Positions 8,364-19,392 of a stretch of 64,000 nt of DNA are shown one piece after another. A model generated the notes under the pieces. That model ran no database searches, was not told the origin of the DNA, and saw only the letters and a program-made list of their open reading frames with translations. The stretch spans positions 1-64,000 of the forward strand of contig NZ_LUUB01000129.1 in assembly GCF_001641635.1 (NCBI RefSeq), in the 5' to 3' direction. Every line of letters starts with the position of its first letter. Position 1 is the stretch's first letter. The stretch comes from Bradyrhizobium centrolobii (GTDB taxonomy: Bacteria > Pseudomonadota > Alphaproteobacteria > Rhizobiales > Xanthobacteraceae). The position numbers were made by a program, and so were the translations under genes.

Positions 8364-9752
8364 ATGATGACGACGATCGCCTCGGATGCGCGCATGGCCG
8401 GCGTGCAGCGGACCTATCCGCCGCGCGCCGCCGTCGTCAGCTGGATCTTCTTCGATTGGGCCGCGCAGCCCTATTTCACGCTGATCACGACCTTCGTGTT
8501 CGCGCCCTATTTCGCCACCAACGTTGCGCCAGATCCCGCCACGGGCCAATCGCTGTGGGGCTTTGCGATGGCGGCAGCTGGCATGGCGATCGCGCTGCTG
8601 TCGCCGGTGCTCGGTGCCATCGCGGACGCCTCGGGCCGCAGAAAGCCCTGGATCGCCGGATTCGGCGCGCTCCTGGTGGTCGCATCCTGCGCGCTGTGGA
8701 TCGGCAAGCCCGGCGATCACGCCATCATTTCGCCGCTGCTCACCGCGGTCGCGCTCGCCAGCGTCGGCGCGGAGTTCGCCACCGTCTTCAACAATGCGAT
8801 GATGCCCACCCTGGTGCCACCCGAGCGGATCGGCCGGCTCTCCGGCACCGGCTGGGCCACCGGCTATGTCGGCGGCATCGTCAGTCTGATCATCGTGCTC
8901 GGCTTCCTCGCGGCCAATCCCGAGACCGGACGCACGCTGCTCGGATTCCAGCCGCTTTTCGGGCTCGATCCTGCCTCGCATCAGGGCGACCGCATCACCG
9001 GACCGCTGACCGGGTTGTGGTTCATCGTCTTCGTGACGCCGATGTTCCTGTTCACGCCGGATTATCCGGCCAAGCGCCCGGTGCGCAAGGCGCTGCGCGA
9101 GGGCCTGTCCGAGCTGAAGCGGTCGCTCGGCGAACTGCCGAAGCAGAAATCGCTCGCGGCGTTTCTCCTTGCCAATATGATCTATACCGACGGGCTGGTG
9201 TCGCTGTTCGCCTTCGGCGGCATCTATGCGGCCGGCACGTTCGGCTGGCACACGATCCAGATCGGCACTTTCGGCATCATCCTGGCGATCGCCGGCACGT
9301 TCGGCGCCTGGCTCGGCGGCAAGCTCGACGATTTCCTCGGACCGAAGCGTGTGATCGCCGGCAGCCTGCTGATCCTGTTGCTGTCGGTGGCGGCGATCCT
9401 TCTGGTCGACAAGGACAGTGTCCTGTTCGTCAAGGTCGCGCCGCCGGAGCCGGGCGCGGCCCTGTTCTCAAGCGCGGCCGAGCGCGCCTATCTCGTGCTG
9501 GGCTGCCTGATCGGCGCTGCGGGCGGGCCATTGCAGGCCGCTTCACGTACGCTGCTCATCCATCTCGCGCCGAAGGATCGCATCGCGCAGTATTTCGGAC
9601 TGTTCGCGCTGACCGGGAAGGTGACGTCCTTCATCGGCCCGCTCCTGATCGGCGTGCTGACCGCTACGACCGCGAGCCAGAAGGCCGGCATGGCAGTGCT
9701 GGTGGCGTTTTTTGTTGCGGGATTGGGGTTGTTGATGCGGGTACGGGATTAG
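8364..9752 (+). CDS. MFS transporter, UMF1/Atg22-like
   Basis: A 462-residue membrane protein. It starts with the UMF1-type segment VVSWIFFDWAAQPYFTLITTFVFAPYF, shared with the yeast vacuolar amino-acid effluxer Atg22 and bacterial UMF1 permeases. About twelve membrane helices are visible, with SPVLGAIADASGRRKPW as the loop 2-3 motif. Start: ATGATG at 8364-8369 following GGGGACTGG. It is divergent from ggt, so an amino-acid or dipeptide export/import link with glutathione turnover is possible, but that is only positional inference. Confidence 0.88.
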   Translation: MMTTIASDARMAGVQRTYPPRAAVVSWIFFDWAAQPYFTLITTFVFAPYFATNVAPDPATGQSLWGFAMAAAGMAIALLSPVLGAIADASGRRKPWIAGFGALLVVASCALWIGKPGDHAIISPLLTAVALASVGAEFATVFNNAMMPTLVPPERIGRLSGTGWATGYVGGIVSLIIVLGFLAANPETGRTLLGFQPLFGLDPASHQGDRITGPLTGLWFIVFVTPMFLFTPDYPAKRPVRKALREGLSELKRSLGELPKQKSLAAFLLANMIYTDGLVSLFAFGGIYAAGTFGWHTIQIGTFGIILAIAGTFGAWLGGKLDDFLGPKRVIAGSLLILLLSVAAILLVDKDSVLFVKVAPPEPGAALFSSAAERAYLVLGCLIGAAGGPLQAASRTLLIHLAPKDRIAQYFGLFALTGKVTSFIGPLLIGVLTATTASQKAGMAVLVAFFVAGLGLLMRVRD

Positions 9753-10029
9753 CCGCAGCTCGTAGCCCGGATGGAGCGAAGCGCAATCCGGGTTGCAGCG
9801 CGCACTCCACGCGTCGTCCCGGCGAAGGCCGGGACCCATACCGCGTGATCTATCGGTGGTAGGCGGTCTTGGTACCGCAGAACGACCACTTAAACCGCCA
9901 GTCTTCGCCAAAACTACGCCCTTGGGGTTATGGGTGCCGGCCCCTAGGCCGGGACGACGACGGTGTGCTTGGCGAGAAAGGTCCCGGATTTCGCTACGCT
10001 CCATCCGGGCTACGCTCACTCGTGGAAAG
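9753..10029. repeat. Nested palindromic repeats between a carrier gene and purH
   Basis: Two repeat families are nested. The outer arms, at 9762-9793 and 9983-10014, contain AGCCCGGATGGAGCG and its complement CGCTCCATCCGGGCT with mismatches. The inner arms, at 9812-9840 and 9930-9960, are inverted copies of the GTCCCGGC element seen at 226. The whole interval could fold into a long imperfect hairpin. No gene is seen. Confidence 0.7.
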
Positions 10030-11628
10030 TTAGTGCCTAAAGTGCCGCGTCCCCGTGAACACCATCGCAATGCCGTGCTCGTCCGCGGCCTTGATCACCT
10101 CGTCGTCGCGCATGGAGCCGCCGGGCTGCACCACGGCGGTGGCGCCGGCTTCGATGCAGGCGAGCATGCCGTCGGCGAAGGGGAAGAACGCGTCCGAGGC
10201 GACGACAGAGCCCTTGGTAAGCGGCTCGGCGAGCTTCAGCTCGCTTGCCGCATCCTGCGCCTTGCGCGCCGCGATCCGCGCTGAATCCACGCGGCTCATC
10301 TGGCCGGCGCCGATGCCGACGGTGGCGAGATCCTTGGCGTAGATGATGGTGTTGGACTTGACGTGCTTGGCCACCCGGAACGCGAATTTCAGGTCGCGCA
10401 TCTCCGCATCCGTCGGCGCGCGCTTGGTCACGACCTTGAATGTCATGTCGTCGACCACTGCATTGTCGCGGCTCTGCACCAGAAGACCGCCTGCGACCGT
10501 CTTGGCGGTGAGGCCCGGCGCGCGCGGATCGGGCAGGCTGCCTGCCAGCAGCAGGCGCAGGTTCTTGCGTGCACCGATGATCGCGATCGCTTCCTCGCTC
10601 GCACCGGGCGCGATGATCACCTCGGTGAAGATCTTCGTGATCTCGCGCGCGGTATCGGCATCGAGAGCGCGGTTCATCGCGATGATGCCGCCAAAGGCGG
10701 AGGTGGAGTCGCAGGCGAGCGCCTTGCGATAGGCGCTGACGAGGTCAGAGCCTTCTGCGACGCCGCAGGGGTTGGCATGCTTGACGATGACGCAGGCCGC
10801 GGTGCGCTTGGCGTCGAACTCGCCGATGCATTCATAGGCCGCATCGGTGTCGTTGATGTTGTTGTAGGAGAGCTCCTTGCCCTGCAACTGCCGCGCGGTC
10901 GACACGCCCGGCCGCTTGTCGGGCGTCGCATAGAACGCCGCGGTCTGGTGTGGGTTCTCGCCATAGCGCAGCGACTGGATTAGCCTGCCGCCGAAGGCGC
11001 GGAAGTCGGGCGCGTCGATCTCGAGCTGCCGGTTGAACCAGTTCGAGATCGCAGCATCATAAGCTGCGGTGCGTGCATAGGCCTTTGCGGCAAGTCGCCG
11101 GCGCAGCTTCAGCGTGGTCGCGCCTTTGTTGGCGGCGAGTTCATCGAGCACGGCTTTGTAGTCCTGCGCCTCGACCACGACGGCGACATCGTCATGGTTC
11201 TTCGCGGCGGCGCGGATCATCGCGGGACCGCCGATGTCGATGTTCTCGATGCACTCCTCGAAGCCGGCGCCTTTGTCGACGGTCGCCTCGAACGGATAGA
11301 GGTTGACGACCAGCAGATCGATCGGCGCGATGCCGTGCGCCTTCATCGCCTCTGCATGTTCCTTGTTGTCGCGGATCGCGAGCAGGCCACCATGCACCTT
11401 CGGATGCAGCGTCTTGACGCGGCCGTCCATCATCTCCGGAAAGCCGGTCAGCTCGGAGACGTCTTTCACCTTGAGGCCGGCGCTCGCGATCGCCTTGGCG
11501 GTGCCGCCGGTCGAGACGAGCTCGACACCATGCGCGGCAAGCGCCTGGGCGAACTCGATCAGGCCAGTCTTGTCGGAAACGGAAAGCAGAGCGCGGGTGA
11601 CACGGCGGGGATGGTCAGTCTCAGTCAT
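10030..11628 (-). CDS. purH: Bifunctional AICAR formyltransferase / IMP cyclohydrolase
   Basis: A 532-residue protein for the last two steps of de novo purine synthesis: formyl transfer to AICAR from 10-formyl-THF, then ring closure to IMP. The N-terminal MGS-like cyclohydrolase domain starts at RALLSVSDKTGLIEFAQAL and has ELVSTGGTAKAI and SELTGFPEMMDGRVKTLHP. The formyltransferase domain includes LRYGENPHQTAA, the KHANPCGVA loop with the catalytic lysine and histidine, and the end motif TGTRHFRH. The ATG at 11628 is preferred over an upstream TTG because AGAGGA lies 8 bp ahead. It follows rsmB and the heparinase-like gene on the same strand. Confidence 0.98.
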   Translation of the reverse strand: MTETDHPRRVTRALLSVSDKTGLIEFAQALAAHGVELVSTGGTAKAIASAGLKVKDVSELTGFPEMMDGRVKTLHPKVHGGLLAIRDNKEHAEAMKAHGIAPIDLLVVNLYPFEATVDKGAGFEECIENIDIGGPAMIRAAAKNHDDVAVVVEAQDYKAVLDELAANKGATTLKLRRRLAAKAYARTAAYDAAISNWFNRQLEIDAPDFRAFGGRLIQSLRYGENPHQTAAFYATPDKRPGVSTARQLQGKELSYNNINDTDAAYECIGEFDAKRTAACVIVKHANPCGVAEGSDLVSAYRKALACDSTSAFGGIIAMNRALDADTAREITKIFTEVIIAPGASEEAIAIIGARKNLRLLLAGSLPDPRAPGLTAKTVAGGLLVQSRDNAVVDDMTFKVVTKRAPTDAEMRDLKFAFRVAKHVKSNTIIYAKDLATVGIGAGQMSRVDSARIAARKAQDAASELKLAEPLTKGSVVASDAFFPFADGMLACIEAGATAVVQPGGSMRDDEVIKAADEHGIAMVFTGTRHFRH

Positions 11629-11792
11629 GAGCAAGATCCTCTGTTCAGGGAGTACCTATGCCCAGGCGCGCGGCAGCTATGTCCCGCGCTTCCCGATGGT
11701 GCTCCATCCAAGGTCGCCAGTCGCGCGAGCGCTGCTCGTTAGCAGCTTTCGGCGCGCTTCACAACGACCAGATCGGACTGACCCGCGCGCCT

Positions 11793-13550
11793 CTACAGCG
11801 GGAGTTCCGGCTCCCGCCGGGCGTTGCGGCGGGCATTGGTGACCGCCGGCGAGGCGGTGGAGCGGACGAAGCTCCAGCGGACCGAGGGCGCCTGGCGGGC
11901 ATCCTGCCGGATCACGATCTGCGCGGTGCGGCGCGGGCCGTCATTGCCGGCCAGGAACACGCTGTCCTCGAGGTCGACCTTGTCGTCGAGCGCCTCGAAG
12001 GTCCAGACGTCGCGGTTCGGCAGCACCAGCATGACCCCGCGGGCATCCGACAGCCGGCTCGCTTTCACCGCGGGATGCAGGTGGAAGCGCAAGGCGAAAT
12101 CGGCGTCGCCGCCCTTGAGGCGTCCGCCCTGCGGCGGCGAGAGTGTGTCCTCGCCGTCGATCCGCGAGCCGTCATCGGCGACCATCAGCACGCGGCGGTG
12201 GATCACGCCGAACTTTCTGAGATAGCCGTCATGGGAGGTCGTAAGCAGCGTGCCGTTCTGCACGATCTCGCGATAGCTTTCGACCTCGACGGGGCCGCTC
12301 ACGACGGGCGCGCCGTGCAGCAGCCGCTTCATCGCCGCCATCTCGACGAAATGGCACGACGAGGTGTCGTGATAGGTCAGCGTCGAATGTGCGGCGGTGC
12401 CGCGCGCGAACGGCCGCCAATTGTCGCGGCCGGTGGTCGGCATCCCGCAATTGGTGACGATGCGGCTGATGCCCGAGGATAGTTCGAACGACAAACAGCC
12501 GGCATGGGCGTCGTGGCTGACATTGGCCGGCGGCGGCGGGCCGGTGTCGATGATCAGCGTGGTCTGGCCGGCATCTAAGCGCTGGAAGCCGGTATGCGGC
12601 ATGTTCGCCATCGGCGCGCCATGGGTGTCGTCATAGGCGAGCAGCGTGGCGAGCTGGTCCGAGGGCGTCGCGCTCATGCCGTTGAACAGGGCGAAATTGC
12701 CGTCGCCGTGCCGGAAGAAGCGCAGCATCGGCATCATGCGGTCGATCGCATTCAGCAGCGCCGGCGGCGGCGCGATGTTGCGCGCGGCAAAGGTCTGCCG
12801 CAGCGGCAACAGGTCGATCAGGAGCTCGATCAACGCACCGGGGTTGCGGGAGATGTGTCCGCCATCCGGCAGGATCTGACGTTGCAATTCGTCGGAGAGC
12901 TTTCGCGAGGCAGTGCGGATGTGACGCGCCTGGTTGGCGAGACAGAGTGCCGCGTAGCACAGCGCTATCAGGACCTGGAGCTTCGGCACTCCGTCCGGAA
13001 TGTCGAGCATGGTGTAGCGGAGAAAGCGGATCTCGCGCGCCAGCCCGCGCAGATAGCGGCGGTAGAATTTGTTGTCGGTGTCGTTGAGCACCAGCGGCGC
13101 CTGCGACAAGAGCGAGATAACGCGCCGTGCCAGCACGTCGGCGCGGCGGGCGACGGGGCGGCGCTTGTTGGCCGGATTGGAGATCCAGTCCTCGACCAGC
13201 GCGCGCGCATTCGCGCGCGTCAGCGCGGTGTCGGCGGCGCGCAGGTGCCGCAGCCAGCCGAAGCCCAGCAGCGCAACCTCCCAGTCCTCCGACGGCGGTT
13301 CGAGGTCGAAGATCGAGCGGCCGTGGCAGTTGACGATTTTGCCGGCGAAGACGAAGCGCCCGGCGTAGATCTCGGCAGCGCGGGTCGCATCCGCCGTGCG
13401 CAGATCGTGGGGCGCGATGATCAGCCGGTCGGTGCGGCCCGGCCAGACTCGCGACAAGGCCACGGAGCCGCCGCTCGCGCGCGCGAGTATGTTCCGCGCA
13501 AAGCGGTTCATGACCAGCGTCGAGATACGTCTGCGTTGAGCGACCGACAC
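11793..13550 (-). CDS. Heparinase II/III family protein
   Basis: A 585-residue protein of the heparinase II/III-like family (alginate lyase fold N-terminal region, beta-sandwich C-terminal domain from about residue 340). C-terminal landmarks are HAGCLSFELSSG, HSTLTYHDTSSC and HRRVLMVADDGSRIDGEDTL. Members cleave uronic-acid polysaccharides, but this alphaproteobacterial branch, always beside rsmB and purH, lacks a proven substrate; a cell-envelope glycan role is possible. No signal peptide is obvious. The start is uncertain: a GTG at 13548-13550 gives the N-terminus SVAQRRRISTLVMNRFARN; the frame is open a further 17 codons upstream. Confidence 0.88.
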   Translation of the reverse strand: MSVAQRRRISTLVMNRFARNILARASGGSVALSRVWPGRTDRLIIAPHDLRTADATRAAEIYAGRFVFAGKIVNCHGRSIFDLEPPSEDWEVALLGFGWLRHLRAADTALTRANARALVEDWISNPANKRRPVARRADVLARRVISLLSQAPLVLNDTDNKFYRRYLRGLAREIRFLRYTMLDIPDGVPKLQVLIALCYAALCLANQARHIRTASRKLSDELQRQILPDGGHISRNPGALIELLIDLLPLRQTFAARNIAPPPALLNAIDRMMPMLRFFRHGDGNFALFNGMSATPSDQLATLLAYDDTHGAPMANMPHTGFQRLDAGQTTLIIDTGPPPPANVSHDAHAGCLSFELSSGISRIVTNCGMPTTGRDNWRPFARGTAAHSTLTYHDTSSCHFVEMAAMKRLLHGAPVVSGPVEVESYREIVQNGTLLTTSHDGYLRKFGVIHRRVLMVADDGSRIDGEDTLSPPQGGRLKGGDADFALRFHLHPAVKASRLSDARGVMLVLPNRDVWTFEALDDKVDLEDSVFLAGNDGPRRTAQIVIRQDARQAPSVRWSFVRSTASPAVTNARRNARREPELPL

Positions 13551-13669
13551 GCCTTGCCTTGAAGGGGGAGAGGGATTCCGACGAATCCTTATTAATCCCA
13601 AAATCGCCCGGCTGACACCACCCTGAATGGGTACGAATCAGCGTTGCGGTAGCAAAATCCGGTGCAAAA

Positions 13670-15016
13670 TCAGGATTTAACGAGCCGGGCTGCGAAGAAA
13701 CCGTCGAGCCCTCCGAGCCTTGGATCAGGGTTCGGCAGGTGGCTCGGCAGGGTGCGCAGGTCACCCTCGGGCGTGATGATCTCGCTGAGGCCGGCGACCT
13801 CCGCTGCTGCGATCGGCACGCGCCGAAGCGCCGGCTCCGCGCTCAGCAGTGTCGCGATGGCCTGCTCGCCCTCTTCGGGTTCCAGCGAACACGTGCAGTA
13901 GACCAGTATTCCGCCCGGCCTCAGCAGCGCGACGGATTTGCGCAGCAGTCGCTGCTGGAGCGCGGTCAGCGCCGCGATGTCCGTCTCCTGCCGCAGCCAC
14001 GCCACATCGGGGTGGCGGCGGATCGTGCCGGTCGAGGTGCAGGGCGCATCGATCAAGATGCCGTCGAAGCCATCCGCGGGGCCGGCCCATTCCACGGCGT
14101 CGGCGACGACAGTCTCGGCCTGGAGCGACAGCCGTCCCAGATTCTCGCGCAAGCGCGCCACCCGGGCGGGCGAGCGGTCGATCGCCGTGACATGCGCGCC
14201 GGCCCGTGCCAGTTGCGCGGTCTTGCCGCCGGGGGCGGCGCAGAGATCGGCGATGGATTTGCCGGCGATATCGCCGAACAGCCGGGCCGGCAGCGCGGCG
14301 GCCGCATCCTGCACCCACCATTGTCCCTCGGCGAAGCCGGGCAGCATGGTCACCGAACCATGCAGCAGCGTGCGCACCGTTCCGGTCGGGAGCACCTCGC
14401 CATGCAGGCGGCTCGCCCACTGCGCAGCTTCCGACTTCACGGTGAGATCGAGCGAGGGCTCGTGACCGAGCGCGAGCGCCATGTCACGCGCGGTGGCCTC
14501 GCCATAGTGTGCATTCCAGCGTGCGAGCAGCCAGGGCGGCAGGTCCAGCGATTGCGTCGCGACTTCGTCCACCAGCGCCTTGCCCTCGCGCGCACAGCGG
14601 CGCAGCACAGCGTTGACGAGGCCGGCATAGCGCGCCGCGCGCCGGTCGGATTGGACCAGCCGCACCGAGAGATCGACCGCGGCGTGATCGGGCACATCCA
14701 TCCAGAGAATTTGAGCGGCGCCGATCAGCAGTGCGCTCTGCGCGCGCGGCGCATCGGACGGAATGCCTTTGTCGAGCAGGCGCGACAGCACATGGCCGAG
14801 CGTGCCGAGCCGGCGCAGGATCGTCGCGACCAGGCGCCGCATCAGCGCGCGATCGCGATCGGCGAGCGTCTTCAGTCCGGGATGGGCGCCGGCGCCGTCG
14901 AGCTGATCATCGAGCGTGCGGTGCTTGTGCAGTACTCCGTCGACGATGTCGGCGGCGATCCGCCGTGCCGCAAGACCAGGCACTTCGGGCGGAGGAGCGA
15001 AACGTTGAGATGGCAT
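13670..15016 (-). CDS. rsmB: RsmB-family 16S rRNA (cytosine-C5) methyltransferase
   Basis: A 448-residue protein. An N-terminal NusB-like helical domain (about 10-140) precedes a SAM-dependent methyltransferase. The SAM-binding loop is DLCAAPGGKTAQLA (about residue 255). The two catalytic cysteines of m5C methyltransferases are visible, in DAPCTSTGT (near residue 326) and in YCTCSLEPEEGE (near residue 374). By family it methylates C967 of 16S rRNA. The ATG before PSQRFAPP was chosen; about 29 upstream codons are open but carry no domain. Probably the first gene of an rsmB - heparinase-like - purH group. Confidence 0.92.
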   Translation of the reverse strand: MPSQRFAPPPEVPGLAARRIAADIVDGVLHKHRTLDDQLDGAGAHPGLKTLADRDRALMRRLVATILRRLGTLGHVLSRLLDKGIPSDAPRAQSALLIGAAQILWMDVPDHAAVDLSVRLVQSDRRAARYAGLVNAVLRRCAREGKALVDEVATQSLDLPPWLLARWNAHYGEATARDMALALGHEPSLDLTVKSEAAQWASRLHGEVLPTGTVRTLLHGSVTMLPGFAEGQWWVQDAAAALPARLFGDIAGKSIADLCAAPGGKTAQLARAGAHVTAIDRSPARVARLRENLGRLSLQAETVVADAVEWAGPADGFDGILIDAPCTSTGTIRRHPDVAWLRQETDIAALTALQQRLLRKSVALLRPGGILVYCTCSLEPEEGEQAIATLLSAEPALRRVPIAAAEVAGLSEIITPEGDLRTLPSHLPNPDPRLGGLDGFFAARLVKS

Positions 15017-15204
15017 GCGGAGGTAAGGTTCTGAACGAGCGGCAGTTCCGCCGGTATGGGCGCATGCCTTGATTGGCGTATCTGTGGCACGCGAATATGC
15101 CAAATGTAAGAATCGACTCTGGTGTTTTCAGTCCGTCACAACCATTTCAGCAATGCGTAATTGGACGTCGCGCACGTCCCGATCCTGCGCTAGGAACCCA
15201 GACG

Positions 15205-15402
15205 ATGAGTGACCAGCCGCCCGTCTCTGATCAAAAGCCGTTGCCGCCGGCCGCCCAGCGCGCACTCGCCGAGGCAGAAGAGCGCCGTCGGGCCGCGGCG
15301 GCTCATGCGAAGGCGGCGCCAAAGGAATTGCAGGGACCAAAGGGACCCGAGCCCACGCGCTATGGCGACTGGGAGCGCAAGGGCATCGCCTCGGATTTTT
15401 GA
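15205..15402 (+). CDS. DUF1674 / SDHAF4-like succinate dehydrogenase assembly factor
   Basis: A 65-residue protein ending in GPEPTRYGDWERKGIASDF, the signature of DUF1674, whose mitochondrial member Sdh8/SDHAF4 protects the flavinylated SdhA subunit before complex II assembly. The middle is a charged helix rich in alanine, glutamate and arginine. The start is an ATG before SDQPPVSD. It is divergent from rsmB. No sdh genes are in the window, so the role rests on family alone. Confidence 0.85.
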   Translation: MSDQPPVSDQKPLPPAAQRALAEAEERRRAAAAHAKAAPKELQGPKGPEPTRYGDWERKGIASDF

Positions 15403-15445
15403 GGCTCTCTTGCAGGGCCAGCCGACTCAGCCATAGCGTGCGCAG

Positions 15446-16039
15446 ATGTCACGCTTCGACCCAGGCAACTCATATCGCCCCTCATACAGCGGTTCGCCAT
15501 TCGGCCGTCGGTTCGCCGGTCTGTTGCCGTGGTTGTTCGTGGTCGCTGTCGTGACGGCGGTGGTGCTCACCTTTCGGCACGGGACAAAGTGGCCCGTGCC
15601 GCATGCAGCCGATGACCGGGCACACGACGCCGAGATCATCCTGCAACAGGCGGGCAATCCCGACATTCGCCAGTCGGTCGACGTGATCCGCACCATCGAC
15701 GGCGACACCTTCATCGCGCGCGTGCATCAGCGCGACGGACGCAATCTCGTCGCGCGGGTTCGCCTGCGCGGCATCGATGCGCCTGAACTGAAAGCATCCT
15801 GTCAGGAAGAGCTGGACAAGGCTGAAGCTGCCGCTGACGCGCTGCGCGATCTGCTCGGCCAGGGCGGCGTGACGATCTACAATCTCGGCCCCGACAAATA
15901 CGGGCGCATCCTCGCCGACGTTGCGACGAGACGCACCGCCAACGTCTCGGCCGCGCTGCTCACGGGGGGCTACGCACGCAGCTACAATGGCGGCCATCGC
16001 GACGGCTGGTGCGCGCGAGGGTGGCGATTCTGGCAATGA
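15446..16039 (+). CDS. Thermonuclease (SNase) family protein, membrane-anchored
   Basis: A 197-residue protein with one membrane segment (LLPWLFVVAVVTAVVLTF, residues about 26-43) and a staphylococcal-nuclease-like domain after it. Motifs are VIRTIDGDTFIARV, RVRLRGIDAPEL with the catalytic arginine and aspartates, and DKYGRILADV. The C-terminus WCARGWRFWQ is close to the usual end of this family. By family it is a Ca2+-dependent nuclease acting outside the cytoplasm. A hairpin terminator follows at once. Confidence 0.88.
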   Translation: MSRFDPGNSYRPSYSGSPFGRRFAGLLPWLFVVAVVTAVVLTFRHGTKWPVPHAADDRAHDAEIILQQAGNPDIRQSVDVIRTIDGDTFIARVHQRDGRNLVARVRLRGIDAPELKASCQEELDKAEAAADALRDLLGQGGVTIYNLGPDKYGRILADVATRRTANVSAALLTGGYARSYNGGHRDGWCARGWRFWQ

Positions 16040-16065
16040 AAAAGCCGCGTCGGAACGCGGCTTTT
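16039..16065. terminator. Rho-independent terminator, probably bidirectional
   Basis: Stem AAAAGCCGCG / CGCGGCTTTT with a short loop and A-/T-rich flanks on both sides, between the thermonuclease gene and the convergent L,D-transpeptidase gene. Confidence 0.88.
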
Positions 16066-16091
16066 GTTGTCCTGCTCTCGAGCGTCCGCAG

Positions 16092-16607
16092 TCAGCGCGT
16101 CACGACCACCGTCGTGCCGACCGAGACGCGGCTGTAGAGATCAGTGATGTCGTCATTGAGCATGCGGATGCAGCCATAGGAGACGAAACCGCCGACCGAG
16201 CCCGGCACGTTGGTACCGTGGATCGCATATTCGCCGCCGGACAGCGTCATCGCCGCGACGCCCATCGGATTGCGCGGCGAGCCGCCTGGAATCACGTCGG
16301 GAAGCTGCGGCTTGTCGCGCTTCACCTCGGGGGGCGGCGACCAGGCCGGATTGCGGTACTTGCCCTCGATGCGCGTGGTGCCAGCCCACTGCTTGCCGGA
16401 TTTGCCCACGCCCACGGGGTAGCGCATCGCGTGACCGTCATCGAGGATGAGATAGAGCCGCCGCTCGCCCGTCCGGACCACGATGGTGCCCGGCGAATAT
16501 TCGGCCGCATGCAGTCCCACCACCTCCGGCCGCGCTTGCGCCGCCGTCGACATCAAGACCCCTGCCCCGAAGGTGGCAGCCAGCGCCACCGCAATCCTCA
16601 TCGACAT
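16092..16607 (-). CDS. L,D-transpeptidase (YkuD domain)
   Basis: A 171-residue exported protein. The signal peptide is MRIAVALAATFGAGVLMSTAAQA. The YkuD catalytic domain ends with YAIHGTN...GGFVSYGCIRMLNDDITDLY, holding the catalytic histidine and the SxGCIR cysteine. Such enzymes form 3-3 peptidoglycan cross-links or tether lipoproteins, acting in the periplasm. The ATG at 16607 follows AGGGGA. It converges with the thermonuclease gene and shares its terminator. Confidence 0.93.
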   Translation of the reverse strand: MSMRIAVALAATFGAGVLMSTAAQARPEVVGLHAAEYSPGTIVVRTGERRLYLILDDGHAMRYPVGVGKSGKQWAGTTRIEGKYRNPAWSPPPEVKRDKPQLPDVIPGGSPRNPMGVAAMTLSGGEYAIHGTNVPGSVGGFVSYGCIRMLNDDITDLYSRVSVGTTVVVTR

Positions 16608-17043
16608 CAATGCTTCCCCTTGGCCCGAGCGGGTCGTCTAAAATTTACGCAATACCGGCAATCGCTGCCTCGCCCGCATACTCTTAACTGCGCCTGTTAA
16701 CCGGATGGTTTCCACGCGCGGCCGCCGAAGGCCAGTCAGCGGGGCGAACAAAGGAAATGTTCGAAATAAAGTAAATGACTTGAAAACAACACTTGGTGGG
16801 AAAGACGCGGGCGTGCCGCTACGCGCTCTGACAAGTGCGTGAGGGATGTGGACCGCTGCCATTTCGGGGGCAGCTCGAAATGCAGTTGGTCTCTGGTGTC
16901 CCGGACGCGGCGCAGAGCCGGGACCCACCTTGCAACGGTTGATGATGCTGGAATGGGCCCCGGCGCTGCAGCGCACCGCTACCGGACAATGCTTCGCATC
17001 GCCAGAGAAGCGCCGCGCTGCGTCCGGGGCACGAGACCGCGTC
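16608..17043. repeat. Intergenic region with an inverted repeat pair
   Basis: No gene is seen. Imperfect inverted copies lie at about 16888-16913 (core TCCCGGACGCGGCGC) and 17010-17038 (core GCGTCCGGGGCAC), another palindromic repeat family. The left part next to the transpeptidase gene is AT-richer and probably holds its promoter. Confidence 0.5.
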
Positions 17044-18990
<1,947 letters not shown>

Positions 18991-19392
18991 GCTTTCCTCC
19001 ACCATGCGGCTCGCCGAACACAAGCGACTGGCAAGCCGACTTGATCGTTGCACCGATTATGCGTCGGGCTAACCGCGCCCGACAAGGAGCACAAGCTGGA
19101 CCTTCGGCGAGCGGAGGGCCATGCGGCGGATCAAGAGGGTCGGCCTGACTGTCGCAGGACCGAAACAGGTCGCCGCCAGTCCTTCGGCCTCTTTACCCAA
19201 ATCACCAGAACCGGCCCGCGCAGGGGGCCTATGCGCCGTTGGAGGTATTTAGCAACCGCTCCTCGCTGATTCGGGACTCGCAATGCGGTTCGGAACACCC
19301 TAAATGGCCTCCCCGGGTCCAACGAGGCCCGTCGGAACAAAGATCAGAACAGCAGCATTGATCGACAACAGGCAGGGTTAAGGCGTAAGGCT
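18991..19392. other. Intergenic region between acs and topoisomerase IB genes
   Basis: A divergent promoter region of about 400 bp. I see no gene and no strong palindrome. It should hold both promoters. Confidence 0.5.

Noticed and set aside
13739..15034. A 431-codon plus-strand frame
   Set aside because: Antisense of rsmB; composition typical of GC-rich shadow frames.
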